From Clostridia bacterium (GTDB taxonomy: Bacteria > Bacillota > Clostridia > Oscillospirales > CAG-272), in the NCBI GenBank assembly GCA_017447775.1, contig JAFSMU010000026.1:1-64000 (forward strand): a DNA stretch of 64,000 nt, written 5' to 3'. The position numbers and the translations under genes are program-made. Each line of letters opens with the position of its first letter. Position 1 is the first letter of the stretch. The notes under the pieces are model-generated. The model made no database searches and was not told the origin of the DNA. It saw only the letters and a list, made by a program, of their open reading frames with translations. Shown piece by piece: positions 8,448-17,124 of the stretch.

Positions 8448-9866
8448 TTACCCTTCGATCTCACCGTACAGTGCAAATGCCGCCGCGTCGGTGATCTTTA
8501 CGTTGACGAACTTCCCTTCAAGGCTCTTGTCGCCGTCGAAAAGGACGATCTTGTTGCCGTCGTTTCGCCCCGTAAGCTTGTCGGGGTTGTTTTTGCTCTC
8601 TCCTTCGCAGAGAACGCGAACAGTTTTTCCGATATACGTTTTGTTGATCTCCTCGGCTATCGGCTCCTGGGCTGAAAGCAAGCGGGAAAATCTCTCGCTC
8701 TTTATATCGTCCGGTATCTGATCTTCCATCGCGGCGGCGGGCGTTCCCGTGCGCTTTGAATAAATGAACGTGAAAAGCATATCGTAGCGTATCTTTTTCA
8801 CCGCGTCGAGCGTCGCCGAAAAATCCTCCTCGGTTTCGCCCGGGAAACCGACGATAAAGTCTGTCGAGATTGCGATATCCGGCATTTTTTCGCGCATATA
8901 GTCGATAAGTTCCGTGTACTGCGCCATATCATAGCGGCGGTTCATCTTTTTGAGAAGAGCGTCGCTGCCCGATTGAAGCGGCAGATGGAATTGGCGCGCG
9001 ACGTGCTTGTTTTTCGCCATTGTGTCGATCAGCTTTTTTGTCGCGTCTTTCGGGTGGCTTGACATAAAGCGGATAATATAGTCGCCGTCGATTTCGCAGA
9101 TGCGCTCTATAAGGTCGGCAAAGTCGCACTCCTCGCGGAATTCTTTACCGTAGGAATTCACGTTTTGGCCGAGAAGCGTTATTTCCTTATACCCGCTCGC
9201 CACAAGGCCGCGGACCTCGTCAATTATATCTTCGGGGCGTCGTGAACGCTCGCGCCCGCGCACATACGGCACAATACAGTACGTGCAGAAATTGTTGCAG
9301 CCGTACATTATGCTGACCCAAGCCCGATATGAGCTTTCGCGGCTGACGGGCACGCCTTCCGCGACGGTCAGATCGTCCCCGTTCGGAGCAAAAACGCGGC
9401 GGTCTTTGTCCATGACAGTGTGAATTATCTGCGGGAGCGAGTGGAGCTTGCCCGTGCCAAACACAAAGTCGATATACGGATAGCTGTGCTTTATTTTCTC
9501 GCTCATATCCTCTTTTGAAACCATGCACCCGCCGACGCCGATTATAAGGTCGGGGTTGTTTTCTTTCAGATGCTTGTATCCGCCCGTTATGGAAAGAGCG
9601 CGCTTTTCCGCGTGATCGCGCACGGCGCACGTGTTGACGACGATGATATCGGCGTCAGCCTCGGTTTTTACAAGCGTGTACCCCATTTCGCAAAGCATTC
9701 CCGCAATGCGCTCGCTGTCCGCCTCGTTTTGCTGACAGCCATACGTTACGACGCAAGCGTTTCTACGCTTGCCGGCCGCAAGATCGGCGTTAATAATTTC
9801 GCGTATTTTTTTGATATATCCGCTCTGCTGCGAAAAGTCGGTATGTGTTAAATTGATAGACGACAT
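8448..9866 (-). CDS. miaB: tRNA-2-methylthio-N6-dimethylallyladenosine synthase MiaB
   Basis: A 472-residue radical-SAM methylthiotransferase acting at A37 of tRNAs reading U-initial codons. The N-terminal UPF0004 domain has the first cluster cysteines in YGCQQNEADSERIAGML, with others in NTCAVR and GGCM. The radical-SAM core contains CNNFCTYCIVP (C-x3-C-x2-C), and the C-terminal 65 residues form a TRAM-like RNA-binding domain. The YGCQQNE/NTCAVRDHAE pattern is MiaB rather than MtaB or RimO. It heads the operon miaB-mutS-mutL-tgt. Its promoter overlaps the galE terminator. Confidence 0.96.
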   Translation of the reverse strand: MSSINLTHTDFSQQSGYIKKIREIINADLAAGKRRNACVVTYGCQQNEADSERIAGMLCEMGYTLVKTEADADIIVVNTCAVRDHAEKRALSITGGYKHLKENNPDLIIGVGGCMVSKEDMSEKIKHSYPYIDFVFGTGKLHSLPQIIHTVMDKDRRVFAPNGDDLTVAEGVPVSRESSYRAWVSIMYGCNNFCTYCIVPYVRGRERSRRPEDIIDEVRGLVASGYKEITLLGQNVNSYGKEFREECDFADLIERICEIDGDYIIRFMSSHPKDATKKLIDTMAKNKHVARQFHLPLQSGSDALLKKMNRRYDMAQYTELIDYMREKMPDIAISTDFIVGFPGETEEDFSATLDAVKKIRYDMLFTFIYSKRTGTPAAAMEDQIPDDIKSERFSRLLSAQEPIAEEINKTYIGKTVRVLCEGESKNNPDKLTGRNDGNKIVLFDGDKSLEGKFVNVKITDAAAFALYGEIEG

Positions 9867-9904
9867 TTTTCCCTCTTATCAAACTATATAATTATCCAAG
9901 TTAC

Positions 9905-9933
9905 ATTATATAACAAAAAATCCCGTCAGTCAA
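9905..9933 (-). promoter_or_regulatory. Promoter of miaB-mutS-mutL-tgt, -35 inside a terminator loop
   Basis: Minus strand TTGACT (9928-9933), 17-bp spacer, TATAAT (9905-9910). The -35 hexamer is exactly the six-base loop of the galE terminator hairpin, so termination of galE and initiation of miaB share the same DNA. Confidence 0.7.
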
Positions 9934-9944
9934 GACGGGATTTT
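9917..9944 (-). terminator. Intrinsic terminator of galE
   Basis: Arms of 11 bp built on AATCCCGTC / GACGGGATT around a 6-nt loop, with a run of T on the minus strand. It lies directly after the galE stop. Confidence 0.85.
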
Positions 9945-9958
9945 CAATTATCGTTCCG

Positions 9959-10981
9959 TTATTTTACCGTATCGTAGCCGTTTGGGTTGTTTTTCTGCCA
10001 ATTCCACGTGTCGCGGCACATATCAACAAGGTTTTTCTCCGCTTTCCAGCCGAGAACTTCAAGCGCCTTTTTCGGATTAGCATAGTTTACCGCGGAGTCG
10101 CCTGCGCGGCGTTCCGTGATCCTGTACGGGATCTTTACGCCGTTTGCTTTTTCAAACGCTTTTACCATATCGAGAACGCTGTACCCCGTTCCCGTGCCGA
10201 GATTGAACACGTCGACGCCCGTGCGCTTGTCTGCGTAATTAAGCGCGTATGCGTGGCCTTTGGCGAGATCGACAACGTGGATATAGTCGCGCACGCCGGT
10301 ACCGTCGGGCGTATCGTAGTCGTTGCCGAAAACGGAAAGCTGTTTAAGCTTGCCGACGGCGACCTGAGAGATATACGGCATAAGGTTGTTCGGTATTCCG
10401 GCGGGATCTTCGCCGATAAGTCCGCTCTCGTGTGCTCCGACGGGGTTAAAATAGCGCAGAAGAACGACTGAAAGCTCAGGGTTTGCCTTTGCCGCGTCGG
10501 AAAGGATGACCTCATTGAAATATTTTGTCCACCCGTACGGGTTTATGCATCTGCCGACAACGGCTCCCTCGTCGACCGGCACCTCGTCAGGCGCGCCGTA
10601 AACAGTCGCCGACGAAGAGAAAATAAAGTTCTTCGTGCCGTATTCTTTCATCACTTCGAGAAGCGTAAGCGTCGAGTCGATATTGTTTCTGTAATACTCA
10701 ACGGGCTTGACAACCGATTCCCCGACAGCCTTGAGCCCCGCGAAATGAATGACAGCCTGCGGTCTTTCTTTTTTGAATATTTCCTCAACTGCCGCTTTGT
10801 CGCAAACGTCAGCCTGATAAAACGGCACCTCTTTGCCTATTATTTTCGCAATGCGGCGGAGCGCCTCGGGCTTGCTGTTGGAAAAGTTATCGGCGATGAT
10901 AACGTCGTGTCCGAGTTTATCGAGTTCGATGGCGGTATGCGAGCCGATATATCCCGCGCCGCCCGTGAGCAATACTTTCAT
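9959..10981 (-). CDS. galE: UDP-glucose 4-epimerase
   Basis: An extended short-chain dehydrogenase interconverting UDP-glucose and UDP-galactose (or the N-acetyl forms). The start ATG at 10979-10981, preceded by TTGGAGGCAATT, gives MKVLLTGGAGYIGSHT with the NAD-binding GxxGxxG. The catalytic Ser is in FSSSATVYGAP and the Tyr/Lys pair in PYGWTKYFNE. RYFNPVGAH and ERRAGD complete the family pattern. The length of about 340 is normal. An upstream in-frame extension of 22 codons overlaps the preceding gene and lacks a ribosome site. It has its own promoter within the end of wecB, with which it may supply cell-surface glycan precursors. Confidence 0.96.
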   Translation of the reverse strand: MKVLLTGGAGYIGSHTAIELDKLGHDVIIADNFSNSKPEALRRIAKIIGKEVPFYQADVCDKAAVEEIFKKERPQAVIHFAGLKAVGESVVKPVEYYRNNIDSTLTLLEVMKEYGTKNFIFSSSATVYGAPDEVPVDEGAVVGRCINPYGWTKYFNEVILSDAAKANPELSVVLLRYFNPVGAHESGLIGEDPAGIPNNLMPYISQVAVGKLKQLSVFGNDYDTPDGTGVRDYIHVVDLAKGHAYALNYADKRTGVDVFNLGTGTGYSVLDMVKAFEKANGVKIPYRITERRAGDSAVNYANPKKALEVLGWKAEKNLVDMCRDTWNWQKNNPNGYDTVK

Positions 10982-11018
10982 AATTGCCTCCAAGTCAAAA
11001 TTTTTTGTCAACGTAGTG

Positions 11019-11047
11019 ATTATATAATATATTTCAACATTTTTCAA
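11019..11047 (-). promoter_or_regulatory. Promoter of galE
   Basis: Minus strand TTGAAA (11042-11047), 17-bp spacer, TATAAT (11019-11024). It overlaps the last codons of wecB and lies about 38 bp upstream of the galE start. Confidence 0.55.
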
Positions 11048-12128
11048 GTATATTTGCGATTTTTTCCGATGTTTTTCCGTCGCCGAAAGGATTTTTTGCG
11101 CTTTTCATCGCGTCATGAGCGGTTTTGTCGGTAAGGAGCCGCTCGGCAGCCGAAAAAATCTCGCGTCTGCCGACGCCGGCAAGTACCGCGGTCCCGGCCT
11201 CAACTGCCTCGGGGCGTTCCGTTGTGTTCCGCATAACGATGACCGGGCAGCCGAGTGACGGCGCTTCCTCCTGTATTCCCCCGCTGTCAGTCAGCACAAG
11301 ATACGAGCGAGCAAGAGTAGAGTGGAACGAAACGGTGTCCATCGGATCGCAGAGAAATATTCTGTCGCAACCGGAAAGATATTTTTTCGCAAGCTCGCGC
11401 ACGGCTGGGTTTTTGTGGACCGGATAGCATATAAACGTATCCGGAAACGCCGATGCGATATCCTTTATCGCGCCGAACATTTCGCGCATATTATCGCCGA
11501 TATTTTCGCGGCGGTGAGCCGTTACGGTTATCAGGCGCTTGCCTTGTGCCGCGCGGATGACGTCGCTTGTAAAGTCGGCGGAAGCCGTGTATTTCAGCGC
11601 GTCGATCGCGGTATTGCCGACGACGAATATTTCATTGTCGCGCTTGCCCTCACGGCGAAGATTTTCAGCCGATCGCTCAGTCGGAGCAAAGCACCAGCGC
11701 GAGATTTTGTCGATAGATGCGCGGTTGAATTCTTCGGGGTACGGGGATAAGATGTCAAACGTCCGCAGCCCCGCCTCGATATGCGCCACGGGAACGTTTG
11801 AATAAAACGCCGCAAGCGCCGCGGCAAACGCCGTTGTCGTATCGCCGTGAACGGCGACGATATCGGGCTTTTCTTTTTCGATTATTTTGCCAACGCCCGA
11901 AAGAACGTCGCGGCTGATATCAAACAGCGTCTGAGACGGGCGCATTATCCCGAGATCATAGTCCGGAACAACGCCGAAAAGATCAAGCGACGGCTGTATC
12001 ATTTCCCTGTGCTGCCCCGTTACGCACACAACGACGGAAAAGGCGCTTCTCGATTTGAGTTCGATTATCAGCGGGCACATTTTTATGGCTTCGGGGCGCG
12101 TGCCGAATACCGCAAGTATCTTTTTCAT
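11034..12128 (-). CDS. wecB: UDP-N-acetylglucosamine 2-epimerase (non-hydrolysing)
   Basis: A 364-residue GT-B-fold epimerase producing UDP-ManNAc for surface polymers or linkage units of wall glycopolymers. The family signatures are clear: FGTRPEAIKMCPLI at the N-terminus, VTGQHREMIQPSLDLF, VHGDTTTAFAAALAAF, HIEAGLRT, VTAHRREN, and the C-terminal UDP-binding TDSGGIQEEAPSLGCPV with TERPEA. Start ATG at 12126-12128 after CGGAGGAATC. It is followed by galE with its own promoter. No hydrolysing (NeuC-like) features were seen. Confidence 0.96.
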   Translation of the reverse strand: MKKILAVFGTRPEAIKMCPLIIELKSRSAFSVVVCVTGQHREMIQPSLDLFGVVPDYDLGIMRPSQTLFDISRDVLSGVGKIIEKEKPDIVAVHGDTTTAFAAALAAFYSNVPVAHIEAGLRTFDILSPYPEEFNRASIDKISRWCFAPTERSAENLRREGKRDNEIFVVGNTAIDALKYTASADFTSDVIRAAQGKRLITVTAHRRENIGDNMREMFGAIKDIASAFPDTFICYPVHKNPAVRELAKKYLSGCDRIFLCDPMDTVSFHSTLARSYLVLTDSGGIQEEAPSLGCPVIVMRNTTERPEAVEAGTAVLAGVGRREIFSAAERLLTDKTAHDAMKSAKNPFGDGKTSEKIANILEKC

Positions 12129-12157
12129 GATTCCTCCGACGTTTTTGTTCTGCTTTC

Positions 12158-12185
12158 AGTATATCACATAAAACCGATTTTGCAA
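12158..12185 (-). promoter_or_regulatory. Promoter of wecB
   Basis: Minus strand TTGCAA (12180-12185), 16-bp spacer, TATACT (12158-12163), about 30 bp upstream of the wecB start. Confidence 0.55.
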
Positions 12186-12225
12186 ACAAAAAACGCAAAA
12201 ATTAACCGAAAATTCAAAAATACGC

Positions 12226-12253
12226 TTGAAAAAAACGCAATATGTGATAGAAT
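12226..12253 (+). promoter_or_regulatory. Promoter of the polysaccharide deacetylase gene
   Basis: Plus strand TTGAAA (12226-12231), 16-bp spacer, TAGAAT (12248-12253), 31 bp before the start codon and divergent from the wecB promoter. Confidence 0.55.
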
Positions 12254-12284
12254 GTTACCGTAAAACACATCAAGGAGAATTATT

Positions 12285-13106
12285 ATGATCAAATTTGACA
12301 GATATGCCGGCGGCAAACATTACGCCGTTACGTTCAGTTACGACGACGGCCTTTCCGATGACCGCCGTTTAGTTGAGATATTCGACCGTTACGGAGCGAA
12401 ATGCACGTTCAATCTCTATTCGGCAAACGTAGATTCGGACAAGCCGAACTGCATAACGCGCGAAGAGATAAAGGAACTTTACAAAAACCACGAGATAGCG
12501 TGCCACGCGTACCATCACCCGCACCTTGAAAGAATGACGGTGAAAGATCAGTACGACGAGCTTATACGCGACAGAGAGACGCTGGAACGCTACTCCGGGC
12601 GCATAATTCGCGGCATGGCGTTTCCCTTCGGGACGTATAACGACGACACGCTGACGGCGATGAAGACGGCCGGCATCGAGTACAGCCGCACGACAGCGTC
12701 AACGGGCGGGCTGACGATTCCCGACAGATTTGTAACGTGGCACCCGACCTGTCATCACAACGAGAGCGAGCGCCCGATAAATCAGCTTATCTACAACATC
12801 GAAAAAGCGCCTTGGCGCGCCGGCGGACTGCTTTATATCTGGGGACACAGCTATGAATTCCGTCAAAGCGGAGTTCCCGTCGACTTTGACGAAATGGAAA
12901 AGCGCGTTGCGCGCCTTGCCGAGTATTCGTACGACATCTGGTTTGCGACAAACGTCGAGATCATGGACTATCTGAACGCTCAGAAGAGCCTGAGATATTC
13001 CGCCGATGGCAAGACGTACTACAACCCGACGCAGATCGACGTATGGGTATCAAACGGCGACGAGCCTCTTTGCATAGGCGCGGGAAAAACAGTGGTGATC
13101 GAATAA
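12285..13106 (+). CDS. Polysaccharide deacetylase (NodB homology) family protein
   Basis: A 273-residue protein with carbohydrate-esterase-4 fold features: the first motif TFSYDDGLSDD (residues about 17-27) holds the base/metal Asp pair, and the H-x3-H metal motif is HAYHHPHLE (about 75-83). MAFPFGTYND and the later IWGHSYEF correspond to downstream motifs. There is no signal peptide or membrane anchor, so a cytoplasmic substrate is more likely than murein. Start ATG after AAGGAGAATTATT. It stands alone between divergent wecB and a convergent gene and ends at a bidirectional terminator. The precise sugar substrate is not evident. Confidence 0.88.
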   Translation: MIKFDRYAGGKHYAVTFSYDDGLSDDRRLVEIFDRYGAKCTFNLYSANVDSDKPNCITREEIKELYKNHEIACHAYHHPHLERMTVKDQYDELIRDRETLERYSGRIIRGMAFPFGTYNDDTLTAMKTAGIEYSRTTASTGGLTIPDRFVTWHPTCHHNESERPINQLIYNIEKAPWRAGGLLYIWGHSYEFRQSGVPVDFDEMEKRVARLAEYSYDIWFATNVEIMDYLNAQKSLRYSADGKTYYNPTQIDVWVSNGDEPLCIGAGKTVVIE

Positions 13107-13132
13107 AAAAAGCGGCATACGCCGCTTTTTTC
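13106..13132. terminator. Bidirectional terminator between convergent genes
   Basis: AGCGGC / GCCGCT stem with a 4-nt loop, flanked by A-run and T-run. It serves the deacetylase gene (plus) and the 289-residue protein (minus). Confidence 0.8.
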
Positions 13133-13133
13133 T

Positions 13134-14003
13134 TTATTTGCCCGATGTTACGGGGCCGGGGCCGCCGCATCCGCATCCGCGATTGCCGCCGCCGTGTCCG
13201 CCGAAGTCGGACGGGCCGGACGAGCGAAGCTCGGAAAGTGACGGCGGGTAAAACTGCCCTACCGGGAAGGACATATGCTCGAACATAGAGCACGGGTCGT
13301 CTGTTGACGGGGAGATGCACTCCTTTTCGGGAACGGTGTATTCCGTGCCGTTTACAAGGTACTGCGCCGGGCGTTCTATGCGAACGACCGAGAAAATACC
13401 GAGCGAAACGGTAAGCATACGGCTGTTTCTTCCGCTGAGGAGCTTGTCGCCGCCGATGCCGCTGATCTCATTCGGGAATTCAAGCATCGTGCAGCAGTCG
13501 ACGTTCTTTATCTTTGTGCCGAGCACGACGGGATCGACGACTTCAAGCACTGCCGTCGGAAGATTCGTCTTCGCGACGTCGATGTTCTGCCGGCTGCAAA
13601 AATCGTCGGCGCCCGGGCGGCTCTTGAAAATATTGACGTTGCCCTCACTGCCGTAAAGGATGACCTTTTTGTCGACAAAGCATATACCGTCTATCTCCTG
13701 CGAGCGTCCCATCTGCGTGCAGACTTCGCATTTCAGATGTATGAACAGGCGCATATTGACCTGATAGAATCCGCGGTTGAACGGAACGGGATCGACCGTT
13801 ATCGACGCCGCCGCAACTTTTGCGTCTTTGACGCGTATATTCGCGCCGTGTTCAAGCACGTCGCAGGCGCTGTCAAGCAGATAAACGGGAACGTCCTCAT
13901 AGCAGTCCTTGTCGCGGCAGCTGTCGAGGATGCGATCGGTATCTATATACGCGGTATCGCGCGAGCAGCCGAGCGACGGGGCTGTATTTCTGTTATCATT
14001 CAT
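13134..14003 (-). CDS. Conserved hypothetical protein, Cys-containing with Gly/Cys-rich tail
   Basis: A 289-residue protein without signal peptide or membrane helices. The N-terminal stretch TDRILDSCRDKDCYEDVPVY resembles, to my memory, a group of uncharacterised clostridial proteins; I cannot assign a Pfam family. Cysteines occur in pairs (SCRDKDC, CEVC), and the C-terminus is GGHGGGNRGCGCGGPGP, suggesting metal binding or cross-linking, as in some spore-envelope proteins. A spore role is only a guess from that tail and the sporulation genes elsewhere. The ATG is 13 bases after GGAGG, longer than usual, but no better start is visible. Single-gene unit ending at the shared terminator. Confidence 0.7.
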   Translation of the reverse strand: MNDNRNTAPSLGCSRDTAYIDTDRILDSCRDKDCYEDVPVYLLDSACDVLEHGANIRVKDAKVAAASITVDPVPFNRGFYQVNMRLFIHLKCEVCTQMGRSQEIDGICFVDKKVILYGSEGNVNIFKSRPGADDFCSRQNIDVAKTNLPTAVLEVVDPVVLGTKIKNVDCCTMLEFPNEISGIGGDKLLSGRNSRMLTVSLGIFSVVRIERPAQYLVNGTEYTVPEKECISPSTDDPCSMFEHMSFPVGQFYPPSLSELRSSGPSDFGGHGGGNRGCGCGGPGPVTSGK

Positions 14004-14118
14004 AGTGATTTTATACCCTCCAATGTTATAAGCGGGAGAGCGGCGTGCGCCGCGCTCCTGTTACATTTTATGCCGCGGGCGCTTGATGTGTCAAAGAAAA
14101 GTGCGTTGTAAAAAGGAA

Positions 14119-14143
14119 AATCGGCGCCGAAAAAGCGCCGATT
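14119..14143 (-). terminator. Terminator of the subtilase gene
   Basis: AATCGGCGC / GCGCCGATT, 9-bp stem with 7-nt loop, followed on the minus strand by TTCCTTTTT. It lies just past the subtilase stop. Confidence 0.7.
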
Positions 14144-14151
14144 ATATTTAC

Positions 14152-15774
14152 TCATGAAGGAATTGTCAACATTATTTTTCCACATTTTGTACATTCATAA
14201 GCAGGAAAATAATTAATAATGTATCCTCCATTTGAATTAATCATTATAGATGTCCAAACATGATTTTCATAATCAACATGACCATATTTGCACATTCTCA
14301 AATGGTTATTTACATTACCATAGTCGAAATAAGTATAATTGTGGCTATGCCCGCTGGAATTACCCAATGGATTTTTTAATGATTTGAAAGCATTTAATCT
14401 TCCATTCGTTAAACAATACCCATTCAAAGAACTGACTTCGTCAACATTGTTTAATAATGTTTGTTTTATTTGCGATGAAGACATATATGGATATTTTGAT
14501 AGTATTAATGCCGCGACGCCAGCAACAAATGGCGCAGCCATAGATGTACCACTATCATCCCCATATCCTCCACCAACCAATGTTGTTTCAATGTTTTCCC
14601 CAGGGGCAAACAAATCCACCGACAGTGCGCCATAATTAGACCCTTGTGATTTTGTGTCGTTTATTGTTGAAGCGCCCACGGAAATTAAATTATTTAAATT
14701 ATAATTCGTCGGATAATATTGAACATCATTGTCATTATCATTGTCAAAATTTCCAGAAGCACATACAAACAGACCTGGATAATTTTGAATTGAATAGTAT
14801 AGCAATGGGTTATAATAATCATCATCAGATGCCCACCCTCCACTCATATTAAGCACTGGGATTCCAAGTGAAGTTGCATAATCAATAGCAAGCATTACAT
14901 TAGATGCATTTCCAGTAGCACTAGAGCCAAATACGATCAAAGAAACAATGCTTAGATTCCAGCATACACCACACACACCAGTATTATTATTGCCTTTTGC
15001 TCCAATAATTCCTGCAACTTTTGTTCCGTGCCCATTATAATCAAATGAGGTGGTCATTGTTTCGGCATATCCATGTATAAAATTTCTACTATTTGTATTG
15101 TTGATAACATTAACCAAGTCTTCATGTAAGCCGTTTATACCTGTATCAATTATGCCGACCGAAACAGTTGAAGAACCAGTAGTAATATCCCACGATTGAG
15201 GAAGTGATATCAAATTCGATACAGCGCTTTGATTTGTAGAGAATAATGTGTCATTTGGAGTTTGAGAAAAAGTATGCAAAATAACATCTGGCCCGACAAA
15301 TAAAACATCGGCCCTATTTTCAATTTTTTTAATTGCTTCTAAAACATAGTCTTTACTCTTATTTTTTAAATTAATCTTTAAAATTTGCCTAAACGTTTTA
15401 GTACTAAGTGCTTCAAACATTTTAATTTTTTCAAAACTACCAAATATGGTCTCTTTGCTGATGTCAATTCCTTTTAAAAAGTCTTTTTTGCTTTCAATTA
15501 ATTCCCCAGTTTTTTCAGTAAGGTCAATTATTTCATCACACTCAATTTCACTAAAATCTTTTACACTATACTCCTTTAATTTTTCACTTGCCTTTTTATT
15601 AAGGATAACAATGATACTTTCATCAGAAAAATCTTCTTTTTCATTTGGTCTATAGTACAATTTGGCTTCTTCGTTGTTATCATTTGAAATAAAAGCACAA
15701 GAAGCTGAAATATTCCCCAAAAAAGAGAAAATAAGGATAAATGATACAAAATAAATTAATAATGACTTTTTCAA
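14152..15774 (-). CDS. Secreted subtilisin-like serine protease (peptidase S8)
   Basis: A 540-residue preproprotein. Residues 1-25 are a signal peptide. About 30-165 look like an I9-type propeptide. The catalytic triad is visible: Asp210 (GIIDTGING), His249 (NGHGTKVAG) and Ser411 (SGTSMAAPFVAG), with the oxyanion Asn342 (ASGN). The last 70 residues hold H, C-x2-H-like and C-x2-C pairs (HLRMCKYGH, ECTKCGK), a possible metal-binding tail. The start is a TTG (15772-15774) after GGAGG. The gene is much more AT-rich than its neighbours and uses Asn/Lys/Ile codons heavily, which suggests transfer. The upstream lipoprotein gene is only 23 bp away. Confidence 0.92.
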   Translation of the reverse strand: MKKSLLIYFVSFILIFSFLGNISASCAFISNDNNEEAKLYYRPNEKEDFSDESIIVILNKKASEKLKEYSVKDFSEIECDEIIDLTEKTGELIESKKDFLKGIDISKETIFGSFEKIKMFEALSTKTFRQILKINLKNKSKDYVLEAIKKIENRADVLFVGPDVILHTFSQTPNDTLFSTNQSAVSNLISLPQSWDITTGSSTVSVGIIDTGINGLHEDLVNVINNTNSRNFIHGYAETMTTSFDYNGHGTKVAGIIGAKGNNNTGVCGVCWNLSIVSLIVFGSSATGNASNVMLAIDYATSLGIPVLNMSGGWASDDDYYNPLLYYSIQNYPGLFVCASGNFDNDNDNDVQYYPTNYNLNNLISVGASTINDTKSQGSNYGALSVDLFAPGENIETTLVGGGYGDDSGTSMAAPFVAGVAALILSKYPYMSSSQIKQTLLNNVDEVSSLNGYCLTNGRLNAFKSLKNPLGNSSGHSHNYTYFDYGNVNNHLRMCKYGHVDYENHVWTSIMINSNGGYIINYFPAYECTKCGKIMLTIPS

Positions 15775-15797
15775 ATTTTTTAATATCCTCCTTTATA

Positions 15798-16646
15798 TTA
15801 TTTTGTTATCTTTGAAAATTTATTTCCAGAATAAATGAAATACAAAGCGTTATAGTAAGAAATATTCGCGATATTTTCCTCGCTCAAAATCCCACGTTCA
15901 AAAGCCTCTTCAACAGTAAACATTTTGTTGTCTTTATATGCATAAATTCTATTTTCAGGAAAAAAGTAAAACAATTCTTCCCCAAACCATTTTTCAGTGA
16001 ACGTTTGCGCCATTCCGTTAAGATAAAACACATCACAACCATCGAATGTTCCATAATATATCAGATTATGAGATGGCTTACTCTCAAATCTTTCTTCCCA
16101 AGCATTCAATAATTTTGAAGTTGAATAATCATCATTCAACAACGGAATATCAGCATTATTTGACTTCTTTTTTTCGATTTTGCGATACTGATCTGATCGA
16201 GCCGCATTATAGATATACATATAGTTTTTGAAGCGGATCGATATCGCCTTAATGTCATCAATATCAAGCTTGCCTTGATCAAAAACCTCTTCTAAAAAAA
16301 GAAGTTCTCCGTTTTTATATGCGTGTAAATTAAATGACGACGGGTAATAAAAAACTTCGCCGCCAATGTTTTTAATATCGATAATAAAAAGATTTCCGAA
16401 ATTTACAAAAATATCAAATCCTTTATAGTTGCCTAAATAAGGATAAAGTCCTCTTAAGCTATGACTATCGGATGAAAAAACAAATTTTTCATTATATGCA
16501 TCTTCGATTTCGTTAATCTTATCCTCTGAAAGAGAATGCGGAGAAACACCGCTCTTTTCGCTTGAACAGGACGCAAACCCGAGCATTGATATTAGCATAA
16601 AGGTCAATAATATTAAAAATACTATTGACCTAAATTTTTTATTCAT
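15798..16646 (-). CDS. Lipoprotein with a duplicated domain
   Basis: A 282-residue protein. The signal peptide ends in a lipobox (GFASC, Cys near residue 27), so it is probably anchored outside the membrane. The mature part contains two related copies of roughly 90 residues, each moving from a Y-x-G-x-F/Y-x-G-x-D-x-F stretch to YKNGELLFLEEVFDQGKL or YKDNKMFTVEEAFERGIL; this 'YKDGK...EAYEQG' pattern recurs in other Firmicute lipoproteins of unknown role. It is AT-rich like the downstream subtilase and overlaps the end of the upstream P-loop gene by 8 bp. A partner or inhibitor of the protease is conceivable but unproven. Confidence 0.75.
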   Translation of the reverse strand: MNKKFRSIVFLILLTFMLISMLGFASCSSEKSGVSPHSLSEDKINEIEDAYNEKFVFSSDSHSLRGLYPYLGNYKGFDIFVNFGNLFIIDIKNIGGEVFYYPSSFNLHAYKNGELLFLEEVFDQGKLDIDDIKAISIRFKNYMYIYNAARSDQYRKIEKKKSNNADIPLLNDDYSTSKLLNAWEERFESKPSHNLIYYGTFDGCDVFYLNGMAQTFTEKWFGEELFYFFPENRIYAYKDNKMFTVEEAFERGILSEENIANISYYNALYFIYSGNKFSKITK

Positions 16647-17046
16647 ACTTTTTCAGTTCCTCGGGGACGTTTGCCTCGTCAACGGAAGCCGTGACGATAA
16701 AGTCAAAGCCGCCGCCTTCCGCGAGGGACGCCGCTTTTTTGAAGAATGCGCTGAATTTATCGATATCGTTTTTGCAAATCTTAAATGCGGAATCTATGAA
16801 AATATGCGTAATGTCGTGGTTGGAGGCGTACATTCCGGCAACAAATCCGCAAAGCTCTTCCGCGCTGTCAACGCCGTATTCCGTAACGTCCACAAGGCGC
16901 GCCTGATAGCTTATGTCATAGCGGAGCTTATCCCCGACTTCAAGACATACGACCGAGCCGTGAGAAGTTTTTGCCGCGTCATTTACCATTTCGATCAGCG
17001 TTTTTGTTTTACCGGTGCCTTTAAGTCCGGCGATGAGTTTAACCAT
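16639..17046 (-). CDS. Small P-loop NTPase-like protein
   Basis: A 135-residue protein beginning MVKLIAGLKGTGKTKTLIEM. The segment GLKGTGKT fits Walker A, and THIFIDSA (about residues 80-87) is a plausible Walker B. No further domain, signal peptide or membrane helix is present. Its size suggests a minimal single-domain ATPase, perhaps of the kind adjoining septum- or sporulation-type genes, but I do not recognise the family. Base composition matches the core genome, unlike the two genes downstream with which it overlaps (8 bp). It has its own promoter at 17125-17153 and a leader of about 70 nt with a GC-rich hairpin. Confidence 0.65.
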   Translation of the reverse strand: MVKLIAGLKGTGKTKTLIEMVNDAAKTSHGSVVCLEVGDKLRYDISYQARLVDVTEYGVDSAEELCGFVAGMYASNHDITHIFIDSAFKICKNDIDKFSAFFKKAASLAEGGGFDFIVTASVDEANVPEELKKYE

Positions 17047-17124
17047 ATCAAACCTGCTTTCCCGACGAAAAGAAATATGTACCGCGTCCGCCGTTTCGCC
17101 GCCGACGGACGTTTGCTTTAATAT

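Noticed and set aside
14152-15774. Lipoprotein signal in the subtilase
   Set aside because: Cys26 is preceded by SAS rather than an L-x-A/S/G lipobox, so a standard signal peptidase site is preferred.
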